Below, piece by piece: positions 1 to 8,766 of a DNA stretch of 64,000 bases. Position 1 is the first letter of the stretch. Each line of letters begins with the position of its first letter. The notes under the pieces are model-generated. The model saw only the letters and a list, made by a program, of their open reading frames with translations. It had not been told where the DNA came from and made no database searches. Source of the stretch: Pseudoalteromonas sp. FUC4 (GTDB lineage: Bacteria; Pseudomonadota; Gammaproteobacteria; Enterobacterales; Alteromonadaceae); assembly GCF_008370255.1 (NCBI RefSeq), contig NZ_SEUI01000002.1, forward strand, positions 692,221 through 756,220. Reading direction: 5' to 3'. The position numbers and the translations under genes were made by a program.

Positions 1-2
1 AC

Positions 3-401
3 GACGATCCAGCCACCGTGCTTTATAACTACATTAAAAGCAAAGTAATACTTGCCGTAAATCAGCCAATGCAATCTCGCTTATTTGCCAGTGAAATACT
101 GCGCGGTGCCCCTTATTTACAAAACTACTTTAGAACCAATACCCGCCCTTGGGTTAAACAAAAGGTTGATGTACTTCAAGCATGGATGGACGCAGATAAA
201 ATGGATAAGGTTGACCCCTACCATTTGCTCTTTACTATTTGGTCTACCACGCAATATTACGCCGACTTTCAGGCTGAGGTTTTACTCGTAATGAACAAAT
301 TAGAGTACGACAAAACCGATGTGGCACAGATTACGCAATCAATTGCCCACATAATTTTAAAAGGTATTGGTCTTAAAATACCCGAGCAAAGTGAGACTTA
401 A
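3..401 (+). CDS. TetR-family regulator, RutR-like (C-terminal part)
   Basis: The reading frame is open from the first bases, so the N-terminal helix-turn-helix lies outside the window; about 132 residues remain. What is seen is a helical ligand-binding domain with features of the RutR (YcdC) C-terminal domain, such as ILRGAPYL, an aromatic-rich FTIWSTTQYYADFQ stretch and a C-terminal run of hydrophobic helices. RutR-type regulators respond to pyrimidines or purines and repress or activate nucleobase catabolism. The gene sits just ahead of a purine-degradation block. RutR-like palindromes lie upstream of that block (1015-1030) and upstream of xdhA (20014-20029), so local control of both is a reasonable inference. 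The stop is 3 bases before the next start, so the two are probably cotranscribed. Confidence 0.85.
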   Translation, partial: DDPATVLYNYIKSKVILAVNQPMQSRLFASEILRGAPYLQNYFRTNTRPWVKQKVDVLQAWMDADKMDKVDPYHLLFTIWSTTQYYADFQAEVLLVMNKLEYDKTDVAQITQSIAHIILKGIGLKIPEQSET

Positions 402-404
402 CCC

Positions 405-887
405 ATGACATCCTTTACTACACCCGATTTATTTGACGATCATCGCGATAACGTACAAGTAGCAGACAGCGGCCTTTATCACTTTGGTAAAAAAACCACG
501 TTTTATGGCAAAGTAGTTACCGTTACCTGCCCAGAAGACAACTCTTTTGCCGCCGATATATTGCATGAAAATGGTGAAGGTAAAGTATTAGTTATAAACG
601 GGTTTGCGAGCAAACGCTTTGCGTTTATAGGCGATATTATGGCTGAGCGTGCCTTAAGTAATGGCTGGGAAGGCGTAATAATAAATGGCTGTTGCCGAGA
701 TATAGAAATACTTGCCACGATGAACTTACCTGTAATGGCGCTAGGCTCTACACCGCGTAGTACCTTAAAGCGCGGCTTTGGTGATAAAAACCAAGTTATT
801 ACCATGCTTAGCACCACCATAGAACCTAACGATTGGGTTTACGCCGATATTAACGGTTTAATCATCAGTAAAACGCCCCTTATTTAG
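405..887 (+). CDS. RraA-family protein (HMG/CHA aldolase-like)
   Basis: 160 residues, the usual length of the RraA fold. The N-terminal TPDLFDDH and the PEDNSF and NGEGKVLVINGF segments follow the family pattern. GDIMAERALSNGWEGVIINGC followed by RDIE gives the Arg-Asp pair that binds metal and pyruvate in 4-hydroxy-4-methyl-2-oxoglutarate aldolases of this family. True RraA (RNase E inhibitor) lacks this pair, so the protein looks more like an aldolase or decarboxylase than an RNase E regulator. It follows the TetR gene by 3 bases and precedes a strong terminator, so it belongs to the regulator transcript. A role on a purine-derived 2-oxo acid is only an inference from position. Confidence 0.8.
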   Translation: MTSFTTPDLFDDHRDNVQVADSGLYHFGKKTTFYGKVVTVTCPEDNSFAADILHENGEGKVLVINGFASKRFAFIGDIMAERALSNGWEGVIINGCCRDIEILATMNLPVMALGSTPRSTLKRGFGDKNQVITMLSTTIEPNDWVYADINGLIISKTPLI

Positions 888-910
888 CACTCAAAACCAT
901 ATAAATAAGG

Positions 911-950
911 ACCAACTTGGTGCACCCTTCGCACCAAGTTGGTTTGTTTT
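911..950 (+). terminator. Rho-independent terminator after the RraA-like gene
   Basis: A perfect 13-bp stem, ACCAACTTGGTGC (911-923) with GCACCAAGTTGGT (931-943), has a 7-base loop and is followed by TTGTTTT. It ends the regulator-aldolase transcript and separates it from the amidase operon. Confidence 0.9.
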
Positions 951-1014
951 AACTCATTTTAGTGTCACTATTTTTATAGCCCACATTTATAAATCTCATA
1001 CAACCCGCCAAAAC

Positions 1015-1030
1015 CTGACCAATTGGACAG
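1015..1030. promoter_or_regulatory. RutR-like operator upstream of the amidase operon
   Basis: CTGACCAATTGGACAG is an imperfect palindrome that closely matches the known RutR box TTGACCAnnTGGTCAA. It lies about 270 bp before the amidase start, in the 346-base gap between the terminator and that gene. Nothing else recognisable was seen in this gap. A similar site (CTGACCGACCGGTCAA) lies before xdhA. Confidence 0.55.
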
Positions 1031-1296
1031 GATTTTAATTTATGGCATTCCTCTTGCTTAGTCTAAGCACTATAAAATCAAAACTACCGATTAAAAAGCA
1101 CAGCTTTAACAATTGCATTAAATTAGTGATCTATTATAACGCGAAGAAAATAGCGCAGTGAGTGCGCTATTTAATCCGATAGACTGTTCATGTTTTTAAT
1201 AAAATTGGTATTAAAATAATAATAGCCAGCCTGCTTTTTAATCACTGTTAACTTAATAAGTAAGTACTTGGTCAGTTTTATTATAATGAGCTGCAA

Positions 1297-2499
1297 ATGA
1301 GTGATAAAAAAAACAACAAAGGTATATTTTGCAATCACGGTCCTACCCTGTGGCAAACAAGCCACTCTGGAGTGCTTGCAAACAATCGCTTAGCTGTAAA
1401 AGATGTATTTGCAGTAAGAGGCGAGCGTAACAGTGCTGGTAACCCACAATGGTTTAAAACAGCTAAACCGGCTCAAAATACGGCAAGCTCGGTTAATAAG
1501 CTTATGACCGCTGGTTGTAACTTTATAGGCTTTACCCATACTGACGAGCTGGCTTATAGCTTAGAGGGTAATAATATACATTATGGCGCTGCGCAAAATC
1601 CTAAATTAAAAGGGCATGCTTGCGGTGGTTCGAGTATGGGGTCTGCTGCTGCAGTTGCTGCAAACTTAGCTGATATTGGCTTAGGCACCGACACTGGCGG
1701 CTCAATTAGAATACCCGCCAGCTATTGTGGTTTATATGGCATAAGGCCAAGCCATAACGTGATTGAAAAAGACGGCCTAATACCCTTGGCTCCGCCTTTT
1801 GATACCATAGGTTGGCTTACCCAAAGCGCCGAGCTATTAAGCGATGTAGGTAATGTACTGCTACCAAATCAAGCTATTAATAACGTTGATAGCTTAGTTA
1901 TTTGTGAGCCGTTATTTGAACTCGTTGACCCTGTTTTACAAGCCCCACTTAAACAATTGCTTGAAAAAACCAAGCCTAATTTTAAGCACCATAAAGAATT
2001 TGAACTACCTAACAGCAGCTTATTAAGCGAACTTGCTGATAGTTTTAGAGTACTGCAAGGGCGAGCAATCGCAAAAACGCATAAAGATTGGCTTCAATTG
2101 CCGGGGCAACTTCCCCAGTTTGCTCCTGCAATTGCGGCACGTTTTAATATGGCGCTTGCCCTAACTGATCAAGAAGAACAAGAAGCACTAAAAGTACAAA
2201 TCCAATGGCAAACACTAATAGCTAAAAACCTAAATACAAACAGCTGTTTATTTTTGCCAACCACCCCCACAACCGCACCTAAATTAGGCGCCGACACAAG
2301 CGCCTTACGCATGCAAATTATTACGCTTTCGGCAATTGCGGGCCTTAGTGGCTCAGCGCAAGTGCATTTACCGCTGGCTGATTTAACAAATGATCATCCG
2401 TATGGTTTTTCATTAATGATGAGCCACGGTAACGATAAAAGCTTACTTGCTTGCGTTAAGCACCTAGCTGCACACTTTAAACAAGGCACAACGGCATGA
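1297..2499 (+). CDS. Amidase-signature hydrolase, AMI1-like; candidate oxalurate amidase
   Basis: 400 residues, at the short end for the amidase-signature family. The Ser-cisSer-Lys triad is complete: Lys35 in AVKDVF, cis-Ser112 in GGSSMGSA and nucleophile Ser136 in GLGTDTGGSIRIPAS, with the usual 24-residue spacing between the serines. The overall pattern resembles plant AMI1-type amidases more than the longer AtzE/HpxY enzymes. The stop overlaps the start of the oxamate amidohydrolase gene (ATGA), so the two are translationally coupled. The pathway made by the neighbours yields oxalurate and then uses oxamate, so hydrolysis of oxalurate is the inferred job. This is unproven: the amidase could instead act on oxamate or another amide. 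The Shine-Dalgarno is weak. Confidence 0.85.
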   Translation: MSDKKNNKGIFCNHGPTLWQTSHSGVLANNRLAVKDVFAVRGERNSAGNPQWFKTAKPAQNTASSVNKLMTAGCNFIGFTHTDELAYSLEGNNIHYGAAQNPKLKGHACGGSSMGSAAAVAANLADIGLGTDTGGSIRIPASYCGLYGIRPSHNVIEKDGLIPLAPPFDTIGWLTQSAELLSDVGNVLLPNQAINNVDSLVICEPLFELVDPVLQAPLKQLLEKTKPNFKHHKEFELPNSSLLSELADSFRVLQGRAIAKTHKDWLQLPGQLPQFAPAIAARFNMALALTDQEEQEALKVQIQWQTLIAKNLNTNSCLFLPTTPTTAPKLGADTSALRMQIITLSAIAGLSGSAQVHLPLADLTNDHPYGFSLMMSHGNDKSLLACVKHLAAHFKQGTTA

Positions 2500-4097
2500 C
2501 CACACACAACATTGCATTTACCGCATCTCACTTTTCAGCCACTGAGGCGGGTATAAATATATTACAACAAGGCGGTACAGCTACCGAGGCTATGGTCGCG
2601 GCTGCCGCTGCTATTAGTGTTGTATATCCACATATGAACTCAATTGGTGGCGACAGCTTTTGGCTTATCGATAACCCAAATCAAAAAACGCCCACTGCTA
2701 TTGACGCCTGCGGCCGCGCAGCAACTAATACAACGCCCTATAACACGCTCACACAAATACCAGAGCGCGGCGGATTAAGCGCACTAACTCAAGCGGGCAC
2801 AATACGCGGCTGGCAAAAAGCGCTTGAACTAGATGAGCATGCAGCACTACCACTGTTAAACATTTTAGCACCCGCTATTGAGCTTGCTCGCGAGGGTTTT
2901 ACGGTTACAAAAAGCTTGCAAGCAGGCTGCGAAAAGCTAGCCGTTGCTAACAATACTAATAACGCGTTTAAAAGCCTCTACATACCCAATGGTAAGCCCT
3001 TGCAAGCAGGTCAACATTTTAAAAACCCTAAACTTGCAGCAACGTTTGAATACCTAGCAAAACATGGTTTAAACGCATTTTATGAAGGCGCACTTGCTAA
3101 CTCATTTGCCGCCGACTTAGCAAAAGCAGGCAGCTCAATCACCGCAGGTGATATTGCAAATACAAAAGCTGAGGTCGTTACCTCGCTAAATGCAAACCTC
3201 AGTGGTATTAATTGCTACAACTTACCCGCGCCAACACAGGGCGTGCATTCACTACAAATAATTGGTGCCGTAAATAAGTTAAAGCATTTAGCTAAAACCG
3301 ATGCCGACTGGACGCACTTAATTGTTGAGGCAACTAAACAAAGCTTTACGCACCGCCCTACCCTTTGGGCTGATCCTGAAGTATTAGGGGATGATTATAA
3401 AAACGCACTAACCGATGAATGCTTAAGCCAACTTGCTAACAATATTGATATGAGTAAAGCCAAAAAATGGCCATTTAACGCAGAGCCTGGCGATACCGTG
3501 TGGATGGCTGCAAAAGATAAAAACGGGCAATTAGTAAGTTTTATCCAAAGTATTTACTGGGAATTTGGCAGCGGAATACTAATGAGCGAAGGCGGCTTTG
3601 TGTGGAATAACCGAGGTTTAAGCTTTAGTTTAAACAATGAAGATATTGATGCGAGTAACAATATTAACGCCCTTGCGCCAAATAAAAAGCCGGCTCATAC
3701 ACTTAACCCAGCAATGGCAAAGTTTAGCGATGGTCGTCGACTTGCTTACGGAACAATGGGCGGTGAAGGGCAACCACAAACCCAAGCCGCTGTTTTTGCA
3801 GGCTACGCATGGCGAAATAAATCAATAAAACAAGCAATTAGCGACCCTCGTTGGTTACTTGGACGTACATGGGGCGATACAAGTACAAATTTAAAAATTG
3901 AAAAAGGGTTAGTTTTTCATATAGAACATGAATTAAATCAACGTGACCACGATTGGGTAAGCGTTGATAATAATAACGAAATGATGGGGCACGCTGGGGC
4001 TATTTTAGATACACCTACAAGCCTTGAAGCTGCAACAGATCCTCGTTCAGATGGACGTGCAACAGTAACTACAGCAGGAACACAATGTCAGAAATAA
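2496..4097 (+). CDS. hpxW: Oxamate amidohydrolase, gamma-glutamyltransferase family (HpxW-like)
   Basis: 533 residues of the self-processing N-terminal-nucleophile GGT family. The likely cleavage and catalytic residue is Thr334 in EPGDTVWMAA, followed by SFIQSIYWEFGSG, NRGLSFSL and the GTMGGEGQPQTQ motif, all matching the HpxW branch. Klebsiella HpxW converts oxamate to oxalate and ammonia at the end of urate breakdown. There is no signal peptide, unlike periplasmic GGTs, which fits a cytosolic catabolic enzyme. It starts within the amidase stop codon and overlaps the TSUP permease gene by 13 bases. The next gene but one is an ureidoglycine aminotransferase whose product leads to oxamate, which supports the assignment. 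Confidence 0.85.
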   Translation: MTTHNIAFTASHFSATEAGINILQQGGTATEAMVAAAAAISVVYPHMNSIGGDSFWLIDNPNQKTPTAIDACGRAATNTTPYNTLTQIPERGGLSALTQAGTIRGWQKALELDEHAALPLLNILAPAIELAREGFTVTKSLQAGCEKLAVANNTNNAFKSLYIPNGKPLQAGQHFKNPKLAATFEYLAKHGLNAFYEGALANSFAADLAKAGSSITAGDIANTKAEVVTSLNANLSGINCYNLPAPTQGVHSLQIIGAVNKLKHLAKTDADWTHLIVEATKQSFTHRPTLWADPEVLGDDYKNALTDECLSQLANNIDMSKAKKWPFNAEPGDTVWMAAKDKNGQLVSFIQSIYWEFGSGILMSEGGFVWNNRGLSFSLNNEDIDASNNINALAPNKKPAHTLNPAMAKFSDGRRLAYGTMGGEGQPQTQAAVFAGYAWRNKSIKQAISDPRWLLGRTWGDTSTNLKIEKGLVFHIEHELNQRDHDWVSVDNNNEMMGHAGAILDTPTSLEAATDPRSDGRATVTTAGTQCQK

Positions 4098-4909
4098 TAA
4101 ACCAATGGCCAATAGTAGCGGCCTTAATAGCAACCGGTATTTTTGCCGGAATTTTAGCAGGACTTTTTGGTGTAGGCGGCGGTATTGTTATCGTTCCTGT
4201 GCTGTATTTTTTACTGCAAGGTTTTGGCGTAAGCCCAGAGTCGGCAATGATGATAGCCACTGCCACATCACTTGCAACCATAGTACCTACTTCGCTTTCA
4301 TCTATTCGCTCGCATCATAGCAAAGGGAATATTGACCTTGCGCTAATAAAATACTGGGCACCGTTTATATTAGTTATGGCGGTAGTCGGTAGTATTATTG
4401 CTCATTCCGTTCGCGGTAACGCATTAGTGAGCATGTTTGCCTGCATTGCCATTTTGGTAAGCCTTAATATGTTATTTAGAGCCGGCGCACCCGCGCTTGT
4501 AAAACAACTGCCAGGTAAATTTGGTCAAGGCGTTATGGCAAGTATTGTAGGTGGTTTGTCGGTAATGATTGGCATAGGTGGCGGTACTATTGGCGTACCT
4601 ATGCTAAACGCATTTAATGTACGCGCCCATGTTGCAGTAGGAACTGCGGCCGTTTTTGGTTTATTGATTGCGCTACCTGGTGTTATTACCTTATTAAGTA
4701 TTGGCACAACGCCAACCGATGCTCCCCTAGGTACGTGGGGGTTGGTTAATCTCCCGGCCTTTTTTCTTATTATTCCGCTGACTATTTTATTTGCACCTAT
4801 TGGCGTAAAAATTGGTAGCAAGCTGGACCAAAAACAACTAAAACGCGCTTTTGCCGTTGTCTTAATGATAACCGGCATTCGCATGCTCATTCAGACTCTG
4901 GGAGCCTAA
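4085..4909 (+). CDS. TSUP (TauE/SafE) family membrane permease
   Basis: 274 residues with about eight membrane segments. It shows the two glycine-rich family repeats, FAGILAGLFGVGGGIVIVPVL near the N-terminus and SVMIGIGGGTIGVPML near residue 160. TSUP proteins move sulfite, sulfoacetate, oxalate-like or other small organic anions across the inner membrane. AGGA lies just before the ATG, and the start overlaps the preceding gene. Its place between the oxamate amidohydrolase and the aminotransferase suggests export or uptake of an intermediate such as oxamate or oxalate. The substrate is an inference from context only. Confidence 0.85.
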   Translation: MSEIINQWPIVAALIATGIFAGILAGLFGVGGGIVIVPVLYFLLQGFGVSPESAMMIATATSLATIVPTSLSSIRSHHSKGNIDLALIKYWAPFILVMAVVGSIIAHSVRGNALVSMFACIAILVSLNMLFRAGAPALVKQLPGKFGQGVMASIVGGLSVMIGIGGGTIGVPMLNAFNVRAHVAVGTAAVFGLLIALPGVITLLSIGTTPTDAPLGTWGLVNLPAFFLIIPLTILFAPIGVKIGSKLDQKQLKRAFAVVLMITGIRMLIQTLGA

Positions 4910-4912
4910 AAT

Positions 4913-6142
4913 ATGTTTAATAACACGCAAGTTCAAACCTTAAACCCACCACAGCGTTTATTAATGGGACCAGGTCCAATTAATGCAGATCCTCGTGTTT
5001 TACGTGCTATGTCGGCGCAACTTATCGGTCAATACGACCCAGTAATGACCGGTTTTATGAACGAAACCATGGCGCGTTACCGCGAAATTTTTAAAACTAA
5101 AAACGAATGGACCATGCTAATAGATGGCACATCGCGCGCGGGTATTGAAGCCGTATTATGCTCAATTTTACGCCCAGGCGATAAAGTACTAGTGCCAATT
5201 ATGGGGCGCTTTGGTCACCTACTTGCTGAAATAGCAGAACGCGTTGGCGCAAAGGTGCACACAATAGAAGTACCGTGGGGCGAAGTGTTTACGCCAGAAC
5301 AAATCGAAAAAGCCATTGTTGATGTAAAACCCCATGTACTTGCTATGGTACAAGGCGATACATCCACCACCATGAACCAACCTCTTGAGCATATTGGCGA
5401 TATTTGCCAAAAGCACGATGTACTATTTTATTGCGATGCCACCGCATCTATTGTGGGTAACGAACTTCCTGCCGATGAGTGGAAGCTCGATGCACTTTCT
5501 GTTGGCCTACAAAAGTGTTTAGGCGGACCTTCTGGGTCAGCGCCATTAACACTAAGCGACAAATGCGCCGAGTGGATCCAAAAACGTAAAAAGGTAGAAG
5601 CAGGCATTCGCACTGCCGATCATACCGATGGCACAGAACCCTTTGTGCGCTCTAACTATTTTGATTTAGGTATGATCATGAATTACTGGGGAGAGGAGCG
5701 CCTAAATCATCATACCGAAGCCACCAGCATGCTGTACTGCGCCTCAGAATGCGCCCGCATAGTCATTGAAGAAGGCGTGGACAACTGCGTAGCGCGCCAC
5801 AAATTACATGGCGATGCCATGCTAACCGGCATTCAAGCACTGGGCTTAAATGTATTTGGCGATTTAACGCATAAAATGAACAACGTACTGGGTGTTTATA
5901 TACCCGAGGGCATTAATGCCGTTCACGTACGCGGGCAAATGCTAACCGATTTTGGAATAGAAATTGGCACCTCGTTTGGACCACTTCATGGCAAAATTTG
6001 GCGTATTGGCACTATGGGCTACAACGCCCGAAAAGATACCGTACTACAAACACTTGCAAGCTTAGACGCTTGTTTGCATGCCAACGGTTACAAAGGTCCT
6101 AAAGGCGAAGCCGCCATTGCCGCCCTCACTCACTATAAATAA
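4913..6142 (+). CDS. pucG: (S)-ureidoglycine--glyoxylate aminotransferase (PucG-like)
   Basis: 409 residues of the class V PLP aminotransferase family. The N-terminal motif LLMGPGPINADPRV and the body resemble alanine/serine-glyoxylate aminotransferases. The PLP lysine is Lys201 in GLQKCLGGPSG, and YCDATAS supplies the cofactor aspartate. PucG transfers the amino group of ureidoglycine to glyoxylate, giving oxalurate and glycine. The next gene makes ureidoglycine from allantoate, and the upstream genes handle oxalurate and oxamate, so the PucG assignment is preferred over plain alanine-glyoxylate aminotransferase. GGGAG stands 8 bases before the ATG; the gap to the permease is 3 bases. Confidence 0.85.
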   Translation: MFNNTQVQTLNPPQRLLMGPGPINADPRVLRAMSAQLIGQYDPVMTGFMNETMARYREIFKTKNEWTMLIDGTSRAGIEAVLCSILRPGDKVLVPIMGRFGHLLAEIAERVGAKVHTIEVPWGEVFTPEQIEKAIVDVKPHVLAMVQGDTSTTMNQPLEHIGDICQKHDVLFYCDATASIVGNELPADEWKLDALSVGLQKCLGGPSGSAPLTLSDKCAEWIQKRKKVEAGIRTADHTDGTEPFVRSNYFDLGMIMNYWGEERLNHHTEATSMLYCASECARIVIEEGVDNCVARHKLHGDAMLTGIQALGLNVFGDLTHKMNNVLGVYIPEGINAVHVRGQMLTDFGIEIGTSFGPLHGKIWRIGTMGYNARKDTVLQTLASLDACLHANGYKGPKGEAAIAALTHYK

Positions 6143-6156
6143 AAAAAGGATTTAGC

Positions 6157-7440
6157 ATGACGATTGTAAGCCCCATTTTAAAGCCTTTGTTAAACAAAGA
6201 ACTTGCTGATGAATACGCAACACGCGCTTTATCTCGCTGTAAAACTCTCAGCGCACTATCGCAAATGCAAGGTGGTATTCACCGCGTGTACTTATCAAAA
6301 GAGCACAAAGAGTGTAACGCCGTTACTGCATCATGGATGGTTGAGGCAGGCATGCAATCGTGGCAAGACGAAGTGGGCAACCTTTGGGGTCGGCTTAAAT
6401 CATCAAACCCACATGCTAAACGTTTAATTATAGGGTCACACCTCGACACCGTACCAAACGCAGGTGCGTTTGATGGTATTTTAGGTGTACTACTGGGGAT
6501 AGAAATTGCAGCGCTTGCAAATAAGTTAAAGCTCGACTTACCCTTTCATTTAGATGTAGTGGGCTTTTGCGATGAAGAAGGCACCCGCTTTGCCACAACT
6601 TTAATTGGCTCAAAAGCCCTCGCTAACGAATTTAACCCACAGTGGCTAAACATTGAAGACACAAACGGCATAACTATGCGCCAAGCCATGCTCGACTTTG
6701 GCTTAAATCCCAACGACTACGCAAAAGCCGCACTAAATAAAAGCGAATTACTAGCTTACTGGGAAACTCATATAGAGCAAGGTCCGGTACTCGAATCGGT
6801 TAATCAGGCGTTAGGCGTTGTAACGGCTATTGCAGGGGCAAAACGCGCCATGCTTACCCTAACAGGCCAAAGCGGTCATGCAGGTACAACCCCTATGAAT
6901 TTACGTCAGGATTCGTTAGCAGGCTGCGCCGAATTAGTAACCGAAATTGAAAAACTAGCAAGTAATGCTAAAAATGGCGAAGTTGCCACCGTAGGGCAAA
7001 TACACTCTCGCCCTGGGGCTACAAACGTGATCGCAGGTAAAACAACCATAAGCCTAGACGCACGTGCACAAAGCGACACCGATCTCGCTAATTTACTAAG
7101 CGCCATACAAAGCAGCGCACAATCTATAGCAAGCAAACGCAATTTAACGCTCGATTGGCAATGGACGCATGCCGCTGATGCTGTTGCGTGCGACACCACT
7201 ATTCAACATTTATTCACCAATGCATGCAAACTCAATAACCAAGCATCGCCTTCACTTGCCTCTGGTGCAGGGCACGATGCAATGGCAATCGCTCCAATTT
7301 GCCCCGTTGGCATGTTATTTATACGCAGCCCTGGCGGTATAAGCCATCACCCAGCAGAAGCCGTTATCGACAGCGATGTAACAAAGGCACTCAGTGTGAT
7401 GTACAGCGCGCTTTTACTTTACGTGAAAGAGTATGGGTGA
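6157..7440 (+). CDS. allC: Allantoate amidohydrolase (M20 amidase/carbamoylase family)
   Basis: 427 residues of the M20 family that includes AllC, N-carbamoyl amino acid hydrolases and ureidoglycolate hydrolases. Di-metal ligands are visible in GSHLDTVPNAGAFDG, GFCDEEGTRF and HIEQGPVLES, and near the end in SGAGHDAMAIA and GGISHHPAE. AllC turns allantoate into ureidoglycine, CO2 and ammonia. PuuE in the second purine block makes allantoate, and PucG immediately upstream consumes ureidoglycine, so AllC fits better than a generic carbamoylase. AAGG precedes the ATG. It is the last gene of the block. A short inverted repeat (CCAAGT/ACTTGG, 7461-7478) and a hairpin (AACCTCC/GGAGGTT, 7495-7520) without a T-run follow. 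Confidence 0.85.
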   Translation: MTIVSPILKPLLNKELADEYATRALSRCKTLSALSQMQGGIHRVYLSKEHKECNAVTASWMVEAGMQSWQDEVGNLWGRLKSSNPHAKRLIIGSHLDTVPNAGAFDGILGVLLGIEIAALANKLKLDLPFHLDVVGFCDEEGTRFATTLIGSKALANEFNPQWLNIEDTNGITMRQAMLDFGLNPNDYAKAALNKSELLAYWETHIEQGPVLESVNQALGVVTAIAGAKRAMLTLTGQSGHAGTTPMNLRQDSLAGCAELVTEIEKLASNAKNGEVATVGQIHSRPGATNVIAGKTTISLDARAQSDTDLANLLSAIQSSAQSIASKRNLTLDWQWTHAADAVACDTTIQHLFTNACKLNNQASPSLASGAGHDAMAIAPICPVGMLFIRSPGGISHHPAEAVIDSDVTKALSVMYSALLLYVKEYG

Positions 7441-7578
7441 TTTTAAGGTAATCGAGTAAACCAAGTATATTAACTTGGTATGCTTAGGGGCTTAAACCTC
7501 CTCAAAGTCATTTGGAGGTTATTACTGAAGGCAGGTAAATACAGGAAAACACAGGAATATACGTTATTTAAAGTAGCT

Positions 7579-7881
7579 TTATCGAGCTGCCCTTTGCTCT
7601 TTTAGGCTAAGGCGTTTATGTGAGCTATATACATGTTGAATGTTTGTACCATTGACCAAATATGCATCCATTTCAACGGTAATTAGCCCCGATAATGGCT
7701 TGATTTCTAAAACACCCAACTCACCTAAATTTGCAGATAGCAAACTATTATTCCTAAAAGCGAACAAAGTTTTGTCAGTATCTCGTAAGTCACCATTCGC
7801 GTATAATTTAGCACCACTAAACCAAGCGTTAATTATTTTAACTTTGATTGATTTAACGGTAAATTCAAAGGATTTTCTCAT
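7579..7881 (-). CDS. Hypothetical protein, 100 aa
   Basis: No family recognised. The start MRKSFEFTVK was chosen because GGAG lies 5 bases before it on the minus strand; an upstream in-frame start at 7944 would overlap the next gene. The protein is soluble, alternates short strands and turns, and has a basic C-terminus (RLSLKEQRAAR). It is the third of three minus-strand genes after the oxygenase-like and DUF1272 genes and probably shares their transcript. Confidence 0.55.
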   Translation of the reverse strand: MRKSFEFTVKSIKVKIINAWFSGAKLYANGDLRDTDKTLFAFRNNSLLSANLGELGVLEIKPLSGLITVEMDAYLVNGTNIQHVYSSHKRLSLKEQRAAR

Positions 7882-7925
7882 CAGATCTCCATACCCAGAA
7901 AATGTAATTATTATACTTTGTGTTC

Positions 7926-8174
7926 TTATGTGTTTGGCGCACAACCACTTTCTTTTAATACCCGCTTAGTCGATGCTGGGTAATTTTTTAGTGCAGCCAA
8001 AGGACGAATTGGCCGCTGAACCAAATTACCTGAGCAGTTTGGGCACACGTTATTTAACAGCGTTTGAGCACAGCCAGAACAAAACGTGCATTCAAATGAA
8101 CAAATAAAAGCCTCAGTGGACTGTGCAGGTAGATTCTTATCACAACATTCACAATTAGGTCTTAAATCTAGCAT
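7926..8174 (-). CDS. DUF1272 zinc-ribbon protein
   Basis: 82 residues. The N-terminal MLDLRPNCECCDKNLP and then CSFECTFCSGCAQ and CPNCSG give four CxxC-type pairs typical of DUF1272. These are small proteins with two zinc-binding knuckles; no activity is established. The start ATG overlaps the stop of the upstream oxygenase-like gene by 7 bases, which points to translational coupling. Confidence 0.85.
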   Translation of the reverse strand: MLDLRPNCECCDKNLPAQSTEAFICSFECTFCSGCAQTLLNNVCPNCSGNLVQRPIRPLAALKNYPASTKRVLKESGCAPNT

Positions 8175-8530
8175 TTAGCGCTCCCTTTTATCCACCCAAT
8201 GCTGAGTAAATATCTATTACCTTTTATAACTTTTGATACCTGATGCTCACTTACATCAGGGCGGAATAGCTTAACCCGCTTTGTTTCAAATATCGGATTG
8301 CTACAAATAAACTCACCACCCAAATCTGCTTTTTTAAGCACTATATTCAATCGATAGTGTTTACCAGATTCAACTTTGTCTGTGTGTGGTGCTATTTCAC
8401 TTCCTTGTGGGAATTTAAGCAAATATGTATCAAATTTAATTGGCCACGTAGCACCACAAATCAACATTTTATCGTAGCCTGATTTTTGTCGGCCTCGCTC
8501 CCAACAAAATAATTTACTCAAAAAAAACAT
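8168..8530 (-). CDS. 2-oxoglutarate/Fe(II) oxygenase-like protein
   Basis: 120 residues from the ATG at 8530, chosen because GAGGGA lies 4 bases upstream. The core has HTD (iron-binding HxD) in EIAPHTDKV, a distal His in VSEHQV and an Arg two strands later in GNRYLLSIGW. This is the double-stranded beta-helix layout of 2OG-Fe(II) dioxygenases, in a minimal form; the substrate is unknown. The gene begins right after GTTAGCT on the minus strand, the same heptamer that borders other orphan genes between 8.5 and 12.6 kb. Confidence 0.65.
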   Translation of the reverse strand: MFFLSKLFCWERGRQKSGYDKMLICGATWPIKFDTYLLKFPQGSEIAPHTDKVESGKHYRLNIVLKKADLGGEFICSNPIFETKRVKLFRPDVSEHQVSKVIKGNRYLLSIGWIKGSAKC

Positions 8531-8546
8531 ACAATCCCTCGAAACA

Positions 8547-8695
8547 GCTAACAAGCTGCAGGTTAACTCGTTTTTTTATTTTTATTGATAAACAAACCAT
8601 AGCCGAGTTCATATTTTGATTCAATCGATTACTGTATTTTACGTGGGATATAAAAGGGAGTTTTAATGTTGTTTTGTTTGGCGTTTTAAAAGACA
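8547..8695. repeat. Copy A of a ~150-bp repeated segment (starts GCTAACAAG)
   Basis: From GCTAACAAG through TTAACTCGTTTTTTTATT, TTGATAAACAAACCATAG and on to GGCGTTTT, this segment closely parallels 11188-11335, at roughly three quarters identity by eye. Both copies lie directly upstream of a minus-strand orphan gene. No coding potential is apparent. Confidence 0.65.
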
Positions 8696-8699
8696 TTAT

Positions 8700-8738
8700 G
8701 GTGGCTATAATTGACAAGAAAATCAAAATATAGCCACC
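8700..8738 (-). terminator. Terminator of mdoG
   Basis: A 10-bp stem, GGTGGCTATA with TATAGCCACC, lies 29 bases beyond the mdoG stop. On the minus strand it is followed by ATAATGTCTTTT. Confidence 0.6.
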
Positions 8739-8766
8739 CGTTTTACTTTAATGCTTATTTAAGGGC

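Noticed and set aside
1261..1280. GGTCAG near 1270 as a second RutR half-site
   Set aside because: No partner half-site at the correct distance was found, so it is likely chance.
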